From Anaerolineae bacterium (lineage in GTDB: Bacteria; Chloroflexota; Anaerolineae; UBA1429), in the NCBI GenBank assembly GCA_007123335.1, contig SKLG01000328.1, positions 1 to 5,491 of the forward strand: 5,491 bases of DNA, read 5' to 3'. Shown here piece after piece: positions 1-5,162 of the stretch. The position numbers and the translations under genes were made by a program. Under the pieces are notes generated by a model that saw only the letters and a program-made list of their open reading frames with translations, ran no database searches and was not told where the DNA came from. Each line of letters begins with the position of its first letter. Position 1 is the first letter of the stretch.

Positions 1-609
1 GCCATGGGCTATGCCGCCTGCGAGGCGGCCAGCGCCGAGGCCCAAGGAGACGGGATCGCCGGCAACGTGGGCGCCGGTTGCGGGGCCACGGTGGGCAAGC
101 TGCTGGGGATGGGCCGCGCCACCAAGGCCGGCATCGGCTCCGCCAGCCTGCGGGTAGGGCGGCTCATCGTGGCCGCGCTGGTGGCCGTCAACGCCTTCGG
201 CGACGTCATCGACCCCGCGTCGGGGGCCATCGTCGCCGGCGCCCGCGCCCTGGTGGGCGATGGGTGGACGAATACGGCGAAAGCCTTGCGCAACCCCGCC
301 ATGCGCGGCGTCAGGGCCTTGCGCGGCAATACCGTCATCGGCGTGGTGGCCACCAATGGGCGGCTGGATGCGGCCCAGGCCAACACCCTCGCCTCCGCCG
401 CTCACGACGGCCTGGCCCGGGTGATCCGCCCGAGCCACACCCTCTACGACGGCGACACGCTGTTCACCCTGGCCACGGGCCAGGTCGCCGCCGATCAGGT
501 GCTCCTCGCCGACATGGCCACCGAGGTGGTGGCCGGGGCGATCCTCAACGCCGTCTGGGCCGCCGAGGATGCCGGCGGTCTGCCCTGCGCGCGCACGTTG
601 GCGAAATAG
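1..609 (+). CDS. S58/P1-family self-processing aminopeptidase (DmpA/NylC-like), C-terminal part
   Basis: The frame is open at the left edge, so the true start lies outside; the ATG at 4 is internal. About 202 residues remain of a family usually 320-370 long. Members are N-terminal-nucleophile hydrolases (L-aminopeptidase/D-esterase, nylon oligomer hydrolase NylC) that cleave themselves into two chains. Counting from Met at 4, the segment GNTVIGVVATN places the likely autocleavage between Asn109 and Thr110 (codons 328-333), freeing Thr110 as nucleophile, as in NylC. Other residues matching NylC active-site positions are Lys32 in GATVGK, Asn63 in VAVNAFGD, and the two Asp of DGDTLF (149, 151). 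GNVGAGCGATVGK and KAGIGSAS are typical of the family. Substrate cannot be told from sequence. The TAG stop overlaps a hairpin, and the next gene converges. The family call is firm; the exact activity is open. Confidence 0.9.
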   Translation, partial: AMGYAACEAASAEAQGDGIAGNVGAGCGATVGKLLGMGRATKAGIGSASLRVGRLIVAALVAVNAFGDVIDPASGAIVAGARALVGDGWTNTAKALRNPAMRGVRALRGNTVIGVVATNGRLDAAQANTLASAAHDGLARVIRPSHTLYDGDTLFTLATGQVAADQVLLADMATEVVAGAILNAVWAAEDAGGLPCARTLAK

Positions 610-627
610 CTCGCCTCAGAGGCGAGC
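609..627. terminator. Hairpin between convergent genes
   Basis: Perfect 8-bp inverted repeat: GCTCGCCT, loop CAG, AGGCGAGC. It begins on the last base of the peptidase stop codon and lies about 60 nt past the stop of the convergent PA14 gene, so it could end transcripts from both sides. Neither flank has a strong T-run (plus side ATCGCCGCGTTCT, minus side TATTTCGCC), so termination efficiency is uncertain. Confidence 0.5.
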
Positions 628-685
628 ATCGCCGCGTTCTATCAGTCTGCCGATCAGGTGGCGAAAGTACTACCCGTGCCAGGAC

Positions 686-1714
686 CTAGGGCAGCGGCTC
701 CCACCACACGCGGATCAAAGCCGGGCCAGAGGTATTGACATACTCGACGCGCACGGTGTGGACCCCCGCTGTCAAATAGATATCGCCATGAACCTCGCGC
801 GGTGGGCTGGGTGGCAATTCGTCCGCCGTCACCACCAACCGGTCGTCCACATAGATGCGCACGCTGCCCTCCACCAGCGCAAAGAAGCGATGGTTGCCCT
901 CCTGGAAAGAGGCGTTTCGCGTCCAACGCACCGAAAAAGAGTCGGCGGGGACGCCGGGAGCGGGGCTCTCGAGGCCCCAGTTGTAGTTGATGTCCAGATC
1001 ATGACGCACGAACGTCGGGTCGCCCACCAGATGGGGGTTGGCAAAGTACTCGCCCCGCCACTCGGTGACATCCGGCATCGGCGTGGGCGTCGGTATAAAA
1101 GGTGTAGGTGTCGGTATAAAGGGCGTCGGCGTCGGCGGGAGCGGTACCGGTGTTGGTGGTATTGGGGTTGGTGGCACCGGCGTCGGTATAAAAGGCGTCG
1201 GCGTCGGTATAATGGGCGTCGGCGGAACCGGCGTCGCTATATCGGTCGGCGTAATCAAAAAGCCGGCCGAGGCCCGCGCCCCCGTCGTGGGCGATTCGGC
1301 CTCCACCAACAAGGCCGTAAGCTCGCTCCAGGGCGCAAAGTCGGGTATCGTGATGGCGACCACAAACTGGCCATCGTCGTTCACCGCCACTGCGCCCAGC
1401 AGCGCCCGCCCAATGTGCTCATGGCGGGGATCATCAAAATAGAGATTCACCGTGTCGCTGTGTCGCCACTCGTGGCCGGTGACGATCACCGCTATGCCTG
1501 GCGCTCCATGCGAGGGCGTAAGCCAAATATAAGGCTCCGGCAGGGGCATCGCCTGCAGCGGGACCGGCGGCTCTGGTGCAGGTTCGGCCTGAGTCATGAG
1601 ATTGACCAGCGCGCCCACCCCGACCACCGCCCCGATCAGCACCAGCGAGAGCACGACGACGATCAGCGCCACCACCCAAGGCGATAGACGGGAGGGGCTT
1701 CTATCGGTATCCAT
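686..1714 (-). CDS. Membrane-anchored IPT-like/PA14 surface protein (short paralogue)
   Basis: 342 residues. A short N-terminus (MDTDRSPSRL) precedes one hydrophobic helix at about 13-39 with no lipobox or clear cleavage site, so an uncleaved signal anchor with the rest outside is likely. Residues 60-155 form a beta-rich IPT/TIG-like domain (LTPSHGAPGIAVIVTG ... DGQFVVAITIP ... SAGFLI). Residues 156-215 are a Pro/Thr linker. Residues 218-339 are a PA14 domain (EWRGEYF ... NYNWG ... FSVRWTR ... IRVWWE), and the protein ends right there. PA14 domains commonly bind carbohydrates; here the usual Asp-Asp-Gly is replaced by Glu-Gly-Ser (282-284), so Ca2+/glycan binding may be lost. The start is supported by GAGAGGA at 1722-1728, 7 nt upstream, and by close agreement with the paralogue at 1995-4781. 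Its own promoter and structured leader lie at 1740-1890. No enzymatic motif seen; exact role unknown. Confidence 0.9.
   Translation of the reverse strand: MDTDRSPSRLSPWVVALIVVVLSLVLIGAVVGVGALVNLMTQAEPAPEPPVPLQAMPLPEPYIWLTPSHGAPGIAVIVTGHEWRHSDTVNLYFDDPRHEHIGRALLGAVAVNDDGQFVVAITIPDFAPWSELTALLVEAESPTTGARASAGFLITPTDIATPVPPTPIIPTPTPFIPTPVPPTPIPPTPVPLPPTPTPFIPTPTPFIPTPTPMPDVTEWRGEYFANPHLVGDPTFVRHDLDINYNWGLESPAPGVPADSFSVRWTRNASFQEGNHRFFALVEGSVRIYVDDRLVVTADELPPSPPREVHGDIYLTAGVHTVRVEYVNTSGPALIRVWWEPLP
1070..1249 (-). repeat. Pro/Thr-rich linker repeat in the short PA14 protein
   Basis: Low-complexity stretch encoding residues 156-215, built of PTPTPFI and PPTP units. On the plus strand it reads as repeats of GGCGTCGGTATAAAAGGCGT type. 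It acts as an extended spacer holding the PA14 domain away from the membrane-side domain. Such tracts are prone to slippage, so length may vary between strains. Confidence 0.85.
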
Positions 1715-1739
1715 TCATCTATCCTCTCAATACCCAACG

Positions 1740-1780
1740 ATAAAACGCTTCCCAGACTCGCCCTCGGTCTGGGAAGCGTT
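1740..1780 (-). terminator. Intrinsic terminator-like hairpin in leader A
   Basis: Stem 1744-1757 pairs with 1767-1780 (14 bp, no mismatch, centred on CTTCCCAGAC/GTCTGGGAAG) around a 9-nt loop. On the minus strand it runs into TTTTAT, so it is oriented to end minus-strand transcripts before the 342-residue gene, whose ATG is only about 27 nt further on. The same hairpin recurs at 4976-5019 with a compensatory base-pair swap (1746/1778 is C-G here, 4986/5018 is G-C there). The four-U run is modest. Confidence 0.75.
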
Positions 1781-1838
1781 ATGAGGATGGTTTAAACCGA
1801 CAAAGCGGACACATTCGCCCAAGACGTGACCACCCTCT
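1740..1838 (-). ncRNA. Structured leader or small RNA, copy A
   Basis: Predicted RNA of about 100 nt starting some 7 nt past the -10 box. Near its 5' end GAGGGTGGT (1829-1837) can pair with ACCATCCTC (1783-1791), a 9-bp helix with one G-U. The enclosed 37 nt carry GCCCAA on the plus strand (1817-1822; TTGGGC in the RNA) and a 14-nt motif TCCGCTTTGTCGGT (1796-1809), both identical in copy B. The terminator-like hairpin follows directly. UCGGU of the motif is complementary to ACCGA at the terminator loop edge (1764-1768), a possible tertiary or anti-terminating contact. It may be a cis-acting attenuator or riboswitch for the gene downstream, or an independent sRNA. I recognise no known class; the ligand is unknown. 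Confidence 0.55.
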
Positions 1839-1844
1839 CTTGTT

Positions 1845-1890
1845 ATCATATCACATCCGCGCGTGTGAGAGCGGCGGGTTTGGTTGGAGT
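1845..1890 (-). promoter_or_regulatory. Promoter A with conserved upstream block
   Basis: Minus strand reads TGTGA then TATGAT (1845-1850), an extended -10 (TGn-TATGAT). No TTGACA-like -35 is found at 16-18 nt. Instead a 24-nt block (1867-1890, containing ACCAAACCCGCCGCTCTC) sits exactly 16 nt upstream of the -10. Copy B has the identical block at the identical distance; the 46-nt segments match at 40 positions. The block could be an activator or operator site or a non-canonical -35 region. Confidence 0.6.
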
Positions 1891-1971
1891 TGCGTGGGGC
1901 TCAGGTCCTCTCCCGTATAGCCTGATCCATCACATCCAGCATCTCTTTGATATTGGCCATCGTACAAGTAG

Positions 1972-1989
1972 GTGCCGGGCACTTGGCAC
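1972..1989 (-). terminator. Weak hairpin after the long PA14 gene
   Basis: GTGCC/GGCAC inverted repeat (1972-1976 with 1985-1989, 8-nt loop) about 6 nt past the TAA of the 928-residue gene. The stem is only 5 bp and the minus-strand tail CTACTTGT is T-poor, so this is a tentative terminator; an alternative pairing 1972-1976 with 1978-1982 also exists, but its single-nucleotide loop makes it sterically unlikely. Confidence 0.3.
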
Positions 1990-1994
1990 GAGCG

Positions 1995-4781
1995 TTATTG
2001 GATCACACCGCGCCCCGGCCGCGGGATGAGCCGCGACGGCAGGTTGATCCTTCCAGGGCTCGGCGGCCAATCGCTATACCATTCGTCCTCGCGGGCGCGG
2101 CTATAGCTGGCGTCGGGCTCCATGGCCGGGTAAGAAATCTCCTCAATGACCCGCCCCCCCGGATCGAGGAGCCGCACTACGCCCCCGCTGGGGTTCAAGG
2201 CGATCCTCGTATCCCGCCGATAGAGCACCAGGAACTGTCCTCGCCCCAGCACCGTGCCCGAGGGGATGCGGTAGGGCAGCCCACCCCCTGGATCGGTGTC
2301 CACGAACCAGCCGCCGATGTTCACCGCCTCGATGCTCCGGTTATAGAGCTCGATCCACTGATCATCCATGGTGACCTCGCCATCGCCGTTCCAATCTACC
2401 GACTCGGGGTTGGGCAGGATCTCGTTGATCACCACGATACCCGGCGTCGGCTCGGCGGTGGGCACCGGCGTAGCGGTGTGAGTCGGCGTAGCGGTGGGCA
2501 CCGGCGTGGCGGTGTGGGTCGGCGTCGGTGTGACCGTCGGCGTATGGGTCGGTGTAGGCGTCGGCAGCGGCACCGTGGGCGTTGGCGTCGGCGGCGGGAT
2601 GGGCCCCAGACGCTGCCACCAAAAGCGCACAAACGCCGAGCCTGTGGCCTCAAAATACTCGACCACCAGCCAGTGCGGACCTACCAGAGGAAGGTCAACG
2701 GTATATACTTTCCCACCATGTGACGGGAGCCATTGGTCGATGATCAGGTTGCCATCCAGGTAAAAGCGGATGCCGTCATCGGCCTGGGCGTGAAAGCGAT
2801 AGATCCCCGACTCGAAATTGACCCACCGGCTCCACCGCACCGAGAAATTGTCCCTGGGCAGCCCCACCTGCGGCGCACCGGTGCCCCAATCAAAGTCGAT
2901 GGCGCGGTCATCGCGCACCAACGCCGGCGACCCGGCGAGATCGCGATTCGAAAAGTACTCGCCCTTCCAATAGGCAAAGGTCGGCGAAGTGATTCGCTCC
3001 CACCAGAAATGGATCAGCGCATCGCCCTCGGCCTCAAAGTAATCCACGCGCAGATCGTGCTGGCCGGCGGTCAGGCTCATATCGGCGGTGACCTCGCGGG
3101 CCGGCCCCGTCCGCCACTCGTCGATGATCAGATACCCATCGACCCACACCCGCACGCCGTCATCGACGATGGCGTGAAAGCGATACATCCCCTGCTCAAA
3201 GTGGGCCCGCCGCGACCAACGCGCCGCAAAATGGTCCACCGGCACCAACGGGCTGGGGGAGCCCGTGCCCCAGTTGAAGCGAATCTCGCGGTCGTTGCGC
3301 ACCAGCACCGGGCTGCCGGAGAAATGACGGTTGTCCCAGTATTCGCCGCGCCAGTCTGGGTAGCCGACGACCCTTTCCCACCAGACGTGGATGTACGCGT
3401 CGCCCACCCCTTCATAGTACTCGACGCGCAGCGCATGCTGGCCGGCGGTCATGAAATAGTTGCCCGAGACCTCGTGCGGCCCATCGCTCCAGCGATCGAT
3501 GACCAGGTTATTGTCCACATAGAGGCGAATGCCGTCATCGACCCTGGCATGGAAGGCATAATTGCCCTCATCAAAGTGCAGCGTCCGCGTCCAACGCACC
3601 GAAAAGTTGTCCGCTGGCAGGCCCGGCGCCGGGGCGCCGGTGCCCCAGTCAAAGCGGATCTCGCGGTCGTTGCGCACCAACACCGGGCTGCCGATCAGAT
3701 GGCGATTGTTGAAATACTCGCCGCGCCAGTCGGGGAACTCGGGGAGCTGCTCCCACCACACGCGGATCAGCGCCGTGCCAGAGGCCTCGAAATATTCGAC
3801 GCGCACATTATGGACCCCCGTCGACAGGCGGATATCGCCGTGGACCTCTCGCGCTGCTCCCACCGCCCACGCATCGACCACCAACTGATCGTTCACAAAG
3901 ATGCGCACGCCATCATCCACCAGGGCGAAAAAGCGATAGTTGCCGCCCTGGAAAAAGAGGCTTCTGGTCCAACGCACCGAGAAAAAGTCGGCGGGGATGC
4001 CGTGAGCCGGGCTTGCGGTCCCCCAGTTATAGTTGATGTCTATATCGTTGCGCACCACCCTTGGAGGGCCGGCCAGATTGGGGTTATCAAAATACTCGCC
4101 TCGCCACTCGGTGATGACCGGCGTATGAGTCGGTGTTGGGCTGGGTAGCGGCGTCTCCGTCGGCAGGCGCGGAATGGGCGTCGGCGTCGGCGGAAGCGGG
4201 GTAAACGTCGGCGTCGGCGTCATCGGCACGGTGGTCGGCGTGGGCGGAAGCGGCGTGGGCGTAGGCGGCACCGGCGTGGGGCTGGGCTCCACCGGCGTCA
4301 CCGTGGGCACCCCCGTGAGCAAAAAGCCAGCCGAGGCCCGCGCCCCGGTCATGGGCGACTCGGCCGTTACCAGCACGGCTTCGAGCTCACTCCAGGGGGC
4401 ATAGTTGGGGATATTGATGGCGATCACGAAACCGCCATCGTCGCGCACCGTCGTGGCACCCAATAACGCCCGTGCGCTGTCCGGATTGGCAGGGTCGTCA
4501 AGATAGATATTTACCGAGATACCGGGTTGCCACTCATAGCCGGTAATGGTCACCGTCGTGCCCGGCGCCCCCCGCGAGGGCATAAGCCGAATATAAGGGT
4601 CCGGCGAGGGCGTCACCGGAACGGCGATGGGCGTCTCGGGCGGCAGCGGCTCGGCGCGGGTCATGAGATTGATCAGAGTGGCAATTCCGGCCACGGCCGC
4701 CACCAAAATCAGGATGAGCACGGCGATGATCAGCGTCATCGCCCAACCCGGCAGATTCGAGATGTTTCTATCGGTATTCAT
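1995..4781 (-). CDS. Membrane-anchored multidomain surface protein: IPT-like, four PA14, lamin-tail domain
   Basis: 928 residues. A hydrophobic anchor at 13-39 with no lipobox suggests export with the N-terminus inside. Residues 60-156 form an IPT/TIG-like beta domain; 157-222 a Pro/Thr linker; PA14 domains lie at 225-346, 351-470, 475-596 and 604-724, each with WRGEYF/WKGEYF-type start, Asp-Asp-Gly (289, 415, 540, 668) and a WW(E/Q)R-type end. Residues 726-779 are a second Pro/Thr linker; 780-905 a lamin-tail domain (VVINEILPNP ... QWIELYN ... IGGWFVDTD). Within the last, DWNGDGEVTMDD (796-807) resembles a dockerin/EF-hand Ca2+ loop. PA14 domains often bind glycans; lamin-tail domains in bacterial exported proteins are thought to mediate attachment. 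No catalytic motif seen. The start is supported by GAGAGGA at 4789-4795 and by the paralogue. Transcribed from its own promoter at 5098-5143. Likely a surface adhesin or sensor; the ligand is unknown. Confidence 0.93.
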   Translation of the reverse strand: MNTDRNISNLPGWAMTLIIAVLILILVAAVAGIATLINLMTRAEPLPPETPIAVPVTPSPDPYIRLMPSRGAPGTTVTITGYEWQPGISVNIYLDDPANPDSARALLGATTVRDDGGFVIAINIPNYAPWSELEAVLVTAESPMTGARASAGFLLTGVPTVTPVEPSPTPVPPTPTPLPPTPTTVPMTPTPTFTPLPPTPTPIPRLPTETPLPSPTPTHTPVITEWRGEYFDNPNLAGPPRVVRNDIDINYNWGTASPAHGIPADFFSVRWTRSLFFQGGNYRFFALVDDGVRIFVNDQLVVDAWAVGAAREVHGDIRLSTGVHNVRVEYFEASGTALIRVWWEQLPEFPDWRGEYFNNRHLIGSPVLVRNDREIRFDWGTGAPAPGLPADNFSVRWTRTLHFDEGNYAFHARVDDGIRLYVDNNLVIDRWSDGPHEVSGNYFMTAGQHALRVEYYEGVGDAYIHVWWERVVGYPDWRGEYWDNRHFSGSPVLVRNDREIRFNWGTGSPSPLVPVDHFAARWSRRAHFEQGMYRFHAIVDDGVRVWVDGYLIIDEWRTGPAREVTADMSLTAGQHDLRVDYFEAEGDALIHFWWERITSPTFAYWKGEYFSNRDLAGSPALVRDDRAIDFDWGTGAPQVGLPRDNFSVRWSRWVNFESGIYRFHAQADDGIRFYLDGNLIIDQWLPSHGGKVYTVDLPLVGPHWLVVEYFEATGSAFVRFWWQRLGPIPPPTPTPTVPLPTPTPTHTPTVTPTPTHTATPVPTATPTHTATPVPTAEPTPGIVVINEILPNPESVDWNGDGEVTMDDQWIELYNRSIEAVNIGGWFVDTDPGGGLPYRIPSGTVLGRGQFLVLYRRDTRIALNPSGGVVRLLDPGGRVIEEISYPAMEPDASYSRAREDEWYSDWPPSPGRINLPSRLIPRPGRGVIQ
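2445..2606 (-). repeat. Second Pro/Thr-rich linker of the long PA14 protein
   Basis: Encodes residues 726-779, with repeated PTPTPTHT and ATPVPTATPTHTATPVPT units; the ATPVPTA and THTATPVPT parts recur almost exactly, also at DNA level (GGCGTAGCGGTG and variants on the plus strand). It separates the PA14 array from the lamin-tail domain. Confidence 0.85.
2610..4109 (-). repeat. Tandem array of four PA14 domains
   Basis: Four units of about 120 residues, spaced by 4-7 residues, at 3744-4109, 3372-3731, 2994-3359 and 2610-2972 (domains 1 to 4). Domains 2 and 3 share SPVLVRNDREIRF and 49 of 53 bases between 3640-3692 and 3265-3317, so they are the most recent duplication. Domain 1 is closer to the single PA14 of the neighbouring short protein (INYNWG, FSVRWTR, ALIRVWWE) than to domains 2-4. 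Confidence 0.9.
4116..4313 (-). repeat. First Pro/Thr-rich linker of the long PA14 protein
   Basis: Encodes residues 157-222, a PTPTP-type low-complexity spacer between the IPT-like domain and the first PA14 domain. It corresponds in position to the linker at 1070-1249 in the paralogue but has a different repeat make-up (no PFIPTP units), as expected of a fast-changing spacer. Confidence 0.85.
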
Positions 4782-4975
4782 GATGATATCCTCTCGGCCC
4801 GTGGTCCCTGGCGTCCGCTACACCGTCGTTCGAACACCGGCGGCCACGACATCCCACGCAAGGCGGGAACCGCAATATATTGCATGCACCTGTTCGTTAA
4901 TTCACTCGATAGCTCATCCTTTAGACGCAGTGGATACCGCGCCAGTTCCCTTGGCCCAGCGGCGTGGCTGGCGCC
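4782..4975 (-). other. Long untranslated spacer between leader B and the long PA14 gene
   Basis: About 200 nt without a credible gene. It holds the RBS (4789-4795), a perfect palindrome GCAATATATTGC (4872-4883) overlapping TGCATGCA (4881-4888), and a GC-rich inverted repeat GCGCCAG/CTGGCGC (4939-4945 with 4968-4974) just after the U-run of leader B. In copy A the corresponding spacer is only about 27 nt, so the extra roughly 170 nt is either an insertion here or a loss there. No convincing second promoter was found; TATATT in the palindrome lacks a good -35. Confidence 0.5.
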
Positions 4976-5019
4976 AAATACAAAAGGCTTCCCAGACCCG
5001 CCCTCGGTCTGGGAAGCCT
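4976..5019 (-). terminator. Intrinsic terminator-like hairpin in leader B
   Basis: Stem 4985-4997 pairs with 5007-5019 (13 bp, plus an inner C-G 4998/5006), loop CGCCCTC on the plus strand, then TTTTGTATTT on the minus strand. It is the counterpart of the hairpin at 1740-1780; the outer stem pair changed from C-G to G-C while pairing was kept. It lies upstream of the 928-residue gene, not downstream of its stop, and so would end transcripts from promoter B early. Confidence 0.75.
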
Positions 5020-5091
5020 CAACTGAGAACGGTCTTTTACCGACAAAGCGGATGTTGTGCCCAAAACCAACCCGCAACCATTCTCAGGCTC
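4976..5091 (-). ncRNA. Structured leader or small RNA, copy B
   Basis: Predicted RNA of about 110 nt from promoter B. CTGAGAATGGT (5077-5087) pairs with ACCGTTCTCAG (5023-5033), an 11-bp helix with one G-U, matching P1 of copy A in place but largely different in sequence. Inside lie TTGGGC (5059-5064) and TCCGCTTTGTCGGT (5039-5052), identical to copy A and spaced 6 nt apart (7 nt in A). UCGGU of the motif can again pair with ACCGA at the terminator loop (5004-5008). The hairpin follows P1 after a few bases. With 200 nt from its U-run to the ATG, an independent sRNA is as plausible here as a leader. Confidence 0.55.
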
Positions 5092-5097
5092 CCTTCC

Positions 5098-5143
5098 ATT
5101 ATACCACACCGCCGCGTGCGAGAGCGGCGGGTTTGGTTGGAGT
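5098..5143 (-). promoter_or_regulatory. Promoter B with conserved upstream block
   Basis: Minus strand reads TGTGG then TATAAT (5098-5103), a consensus extended -10. The 24-nt block at 5120-5143 is identical to 1867-1890 and begins 16 nt upstream of the -10. No TTGACA-like -35 is seen. A 7-bp inverted repeat CCGCCGC/GCGGCGG (5109-5115 with 5124-5130) falls between the -10 and the block; it is weaker in copy A. The promoter starts about 20 nt after the corA stop, so the PA14 gene is not dependent on corA transcription. Confidence 0.65.
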
Positions 5144-5162
5144 CGGGTTGGAGATCACGCGC

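Noticed and set aside
1208..1213. TATAAT and several TATAAA on the plus strand in the linker repeat
   Set aside because: They arise from the Phe-Ile-Pro and Ile-Ile-Pro codons of the linker on the minus strand; no -35 and no plus-strand gene follows.
1038..1442. Gly/Val-repeat plus-strand frames (GVGVG type), also at 2494-2763 and 4174-4404
   Set aside because: These are the complement of the Pro/Thr linkers, not silk- or elastin-like genes.
569..1687. Long plus-strand open frame opposite the 342-residue gene
   Set aside because: Its product is Arg/His-rich with low-complexity runs mirroring the Pro/Thr linker; the minus-strand frame has a coherent anchor, IPT-like and PA14 domains.
1823..1838. 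T-box-like GGGTGGT in leader A
   Set aside because: The full T-box GGGTGG-ACCGCG is absent, copy B lacks it, and the leader is too short for a specifier stem. Here GGTGGT is one side of P1.
2733..4148. 471-residue plus-strand open frame opposite the PA14 array
   Set aside because: Antisense shadow in GC-rich DNA; its repeats only echo the PA14 array and no domain is recognisable.
4778..5077. 99-residue minus-strand frame across the 5' region of the long gene
   Set aside because: It overlaps the leader RNA and spacer, has no recognisable domain, and ends over the start of the PA14 gene; probably chance.
5077..5087. CTGAGA in leader B, as in TPP riboswitches
   Set aside because: Copy A lacks it, the other TPP motifs are missing, and it is one strand of the P1 helix.
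5109..5130. CCGCCGC/GCGGCGG hairpin as corA terminator
   Set aside because: No T-run follows on the minus strand (TGTGGTATAATGG), and the position coincides with the spacer of promoter B; copy A keeps the block without a strong hairpin.
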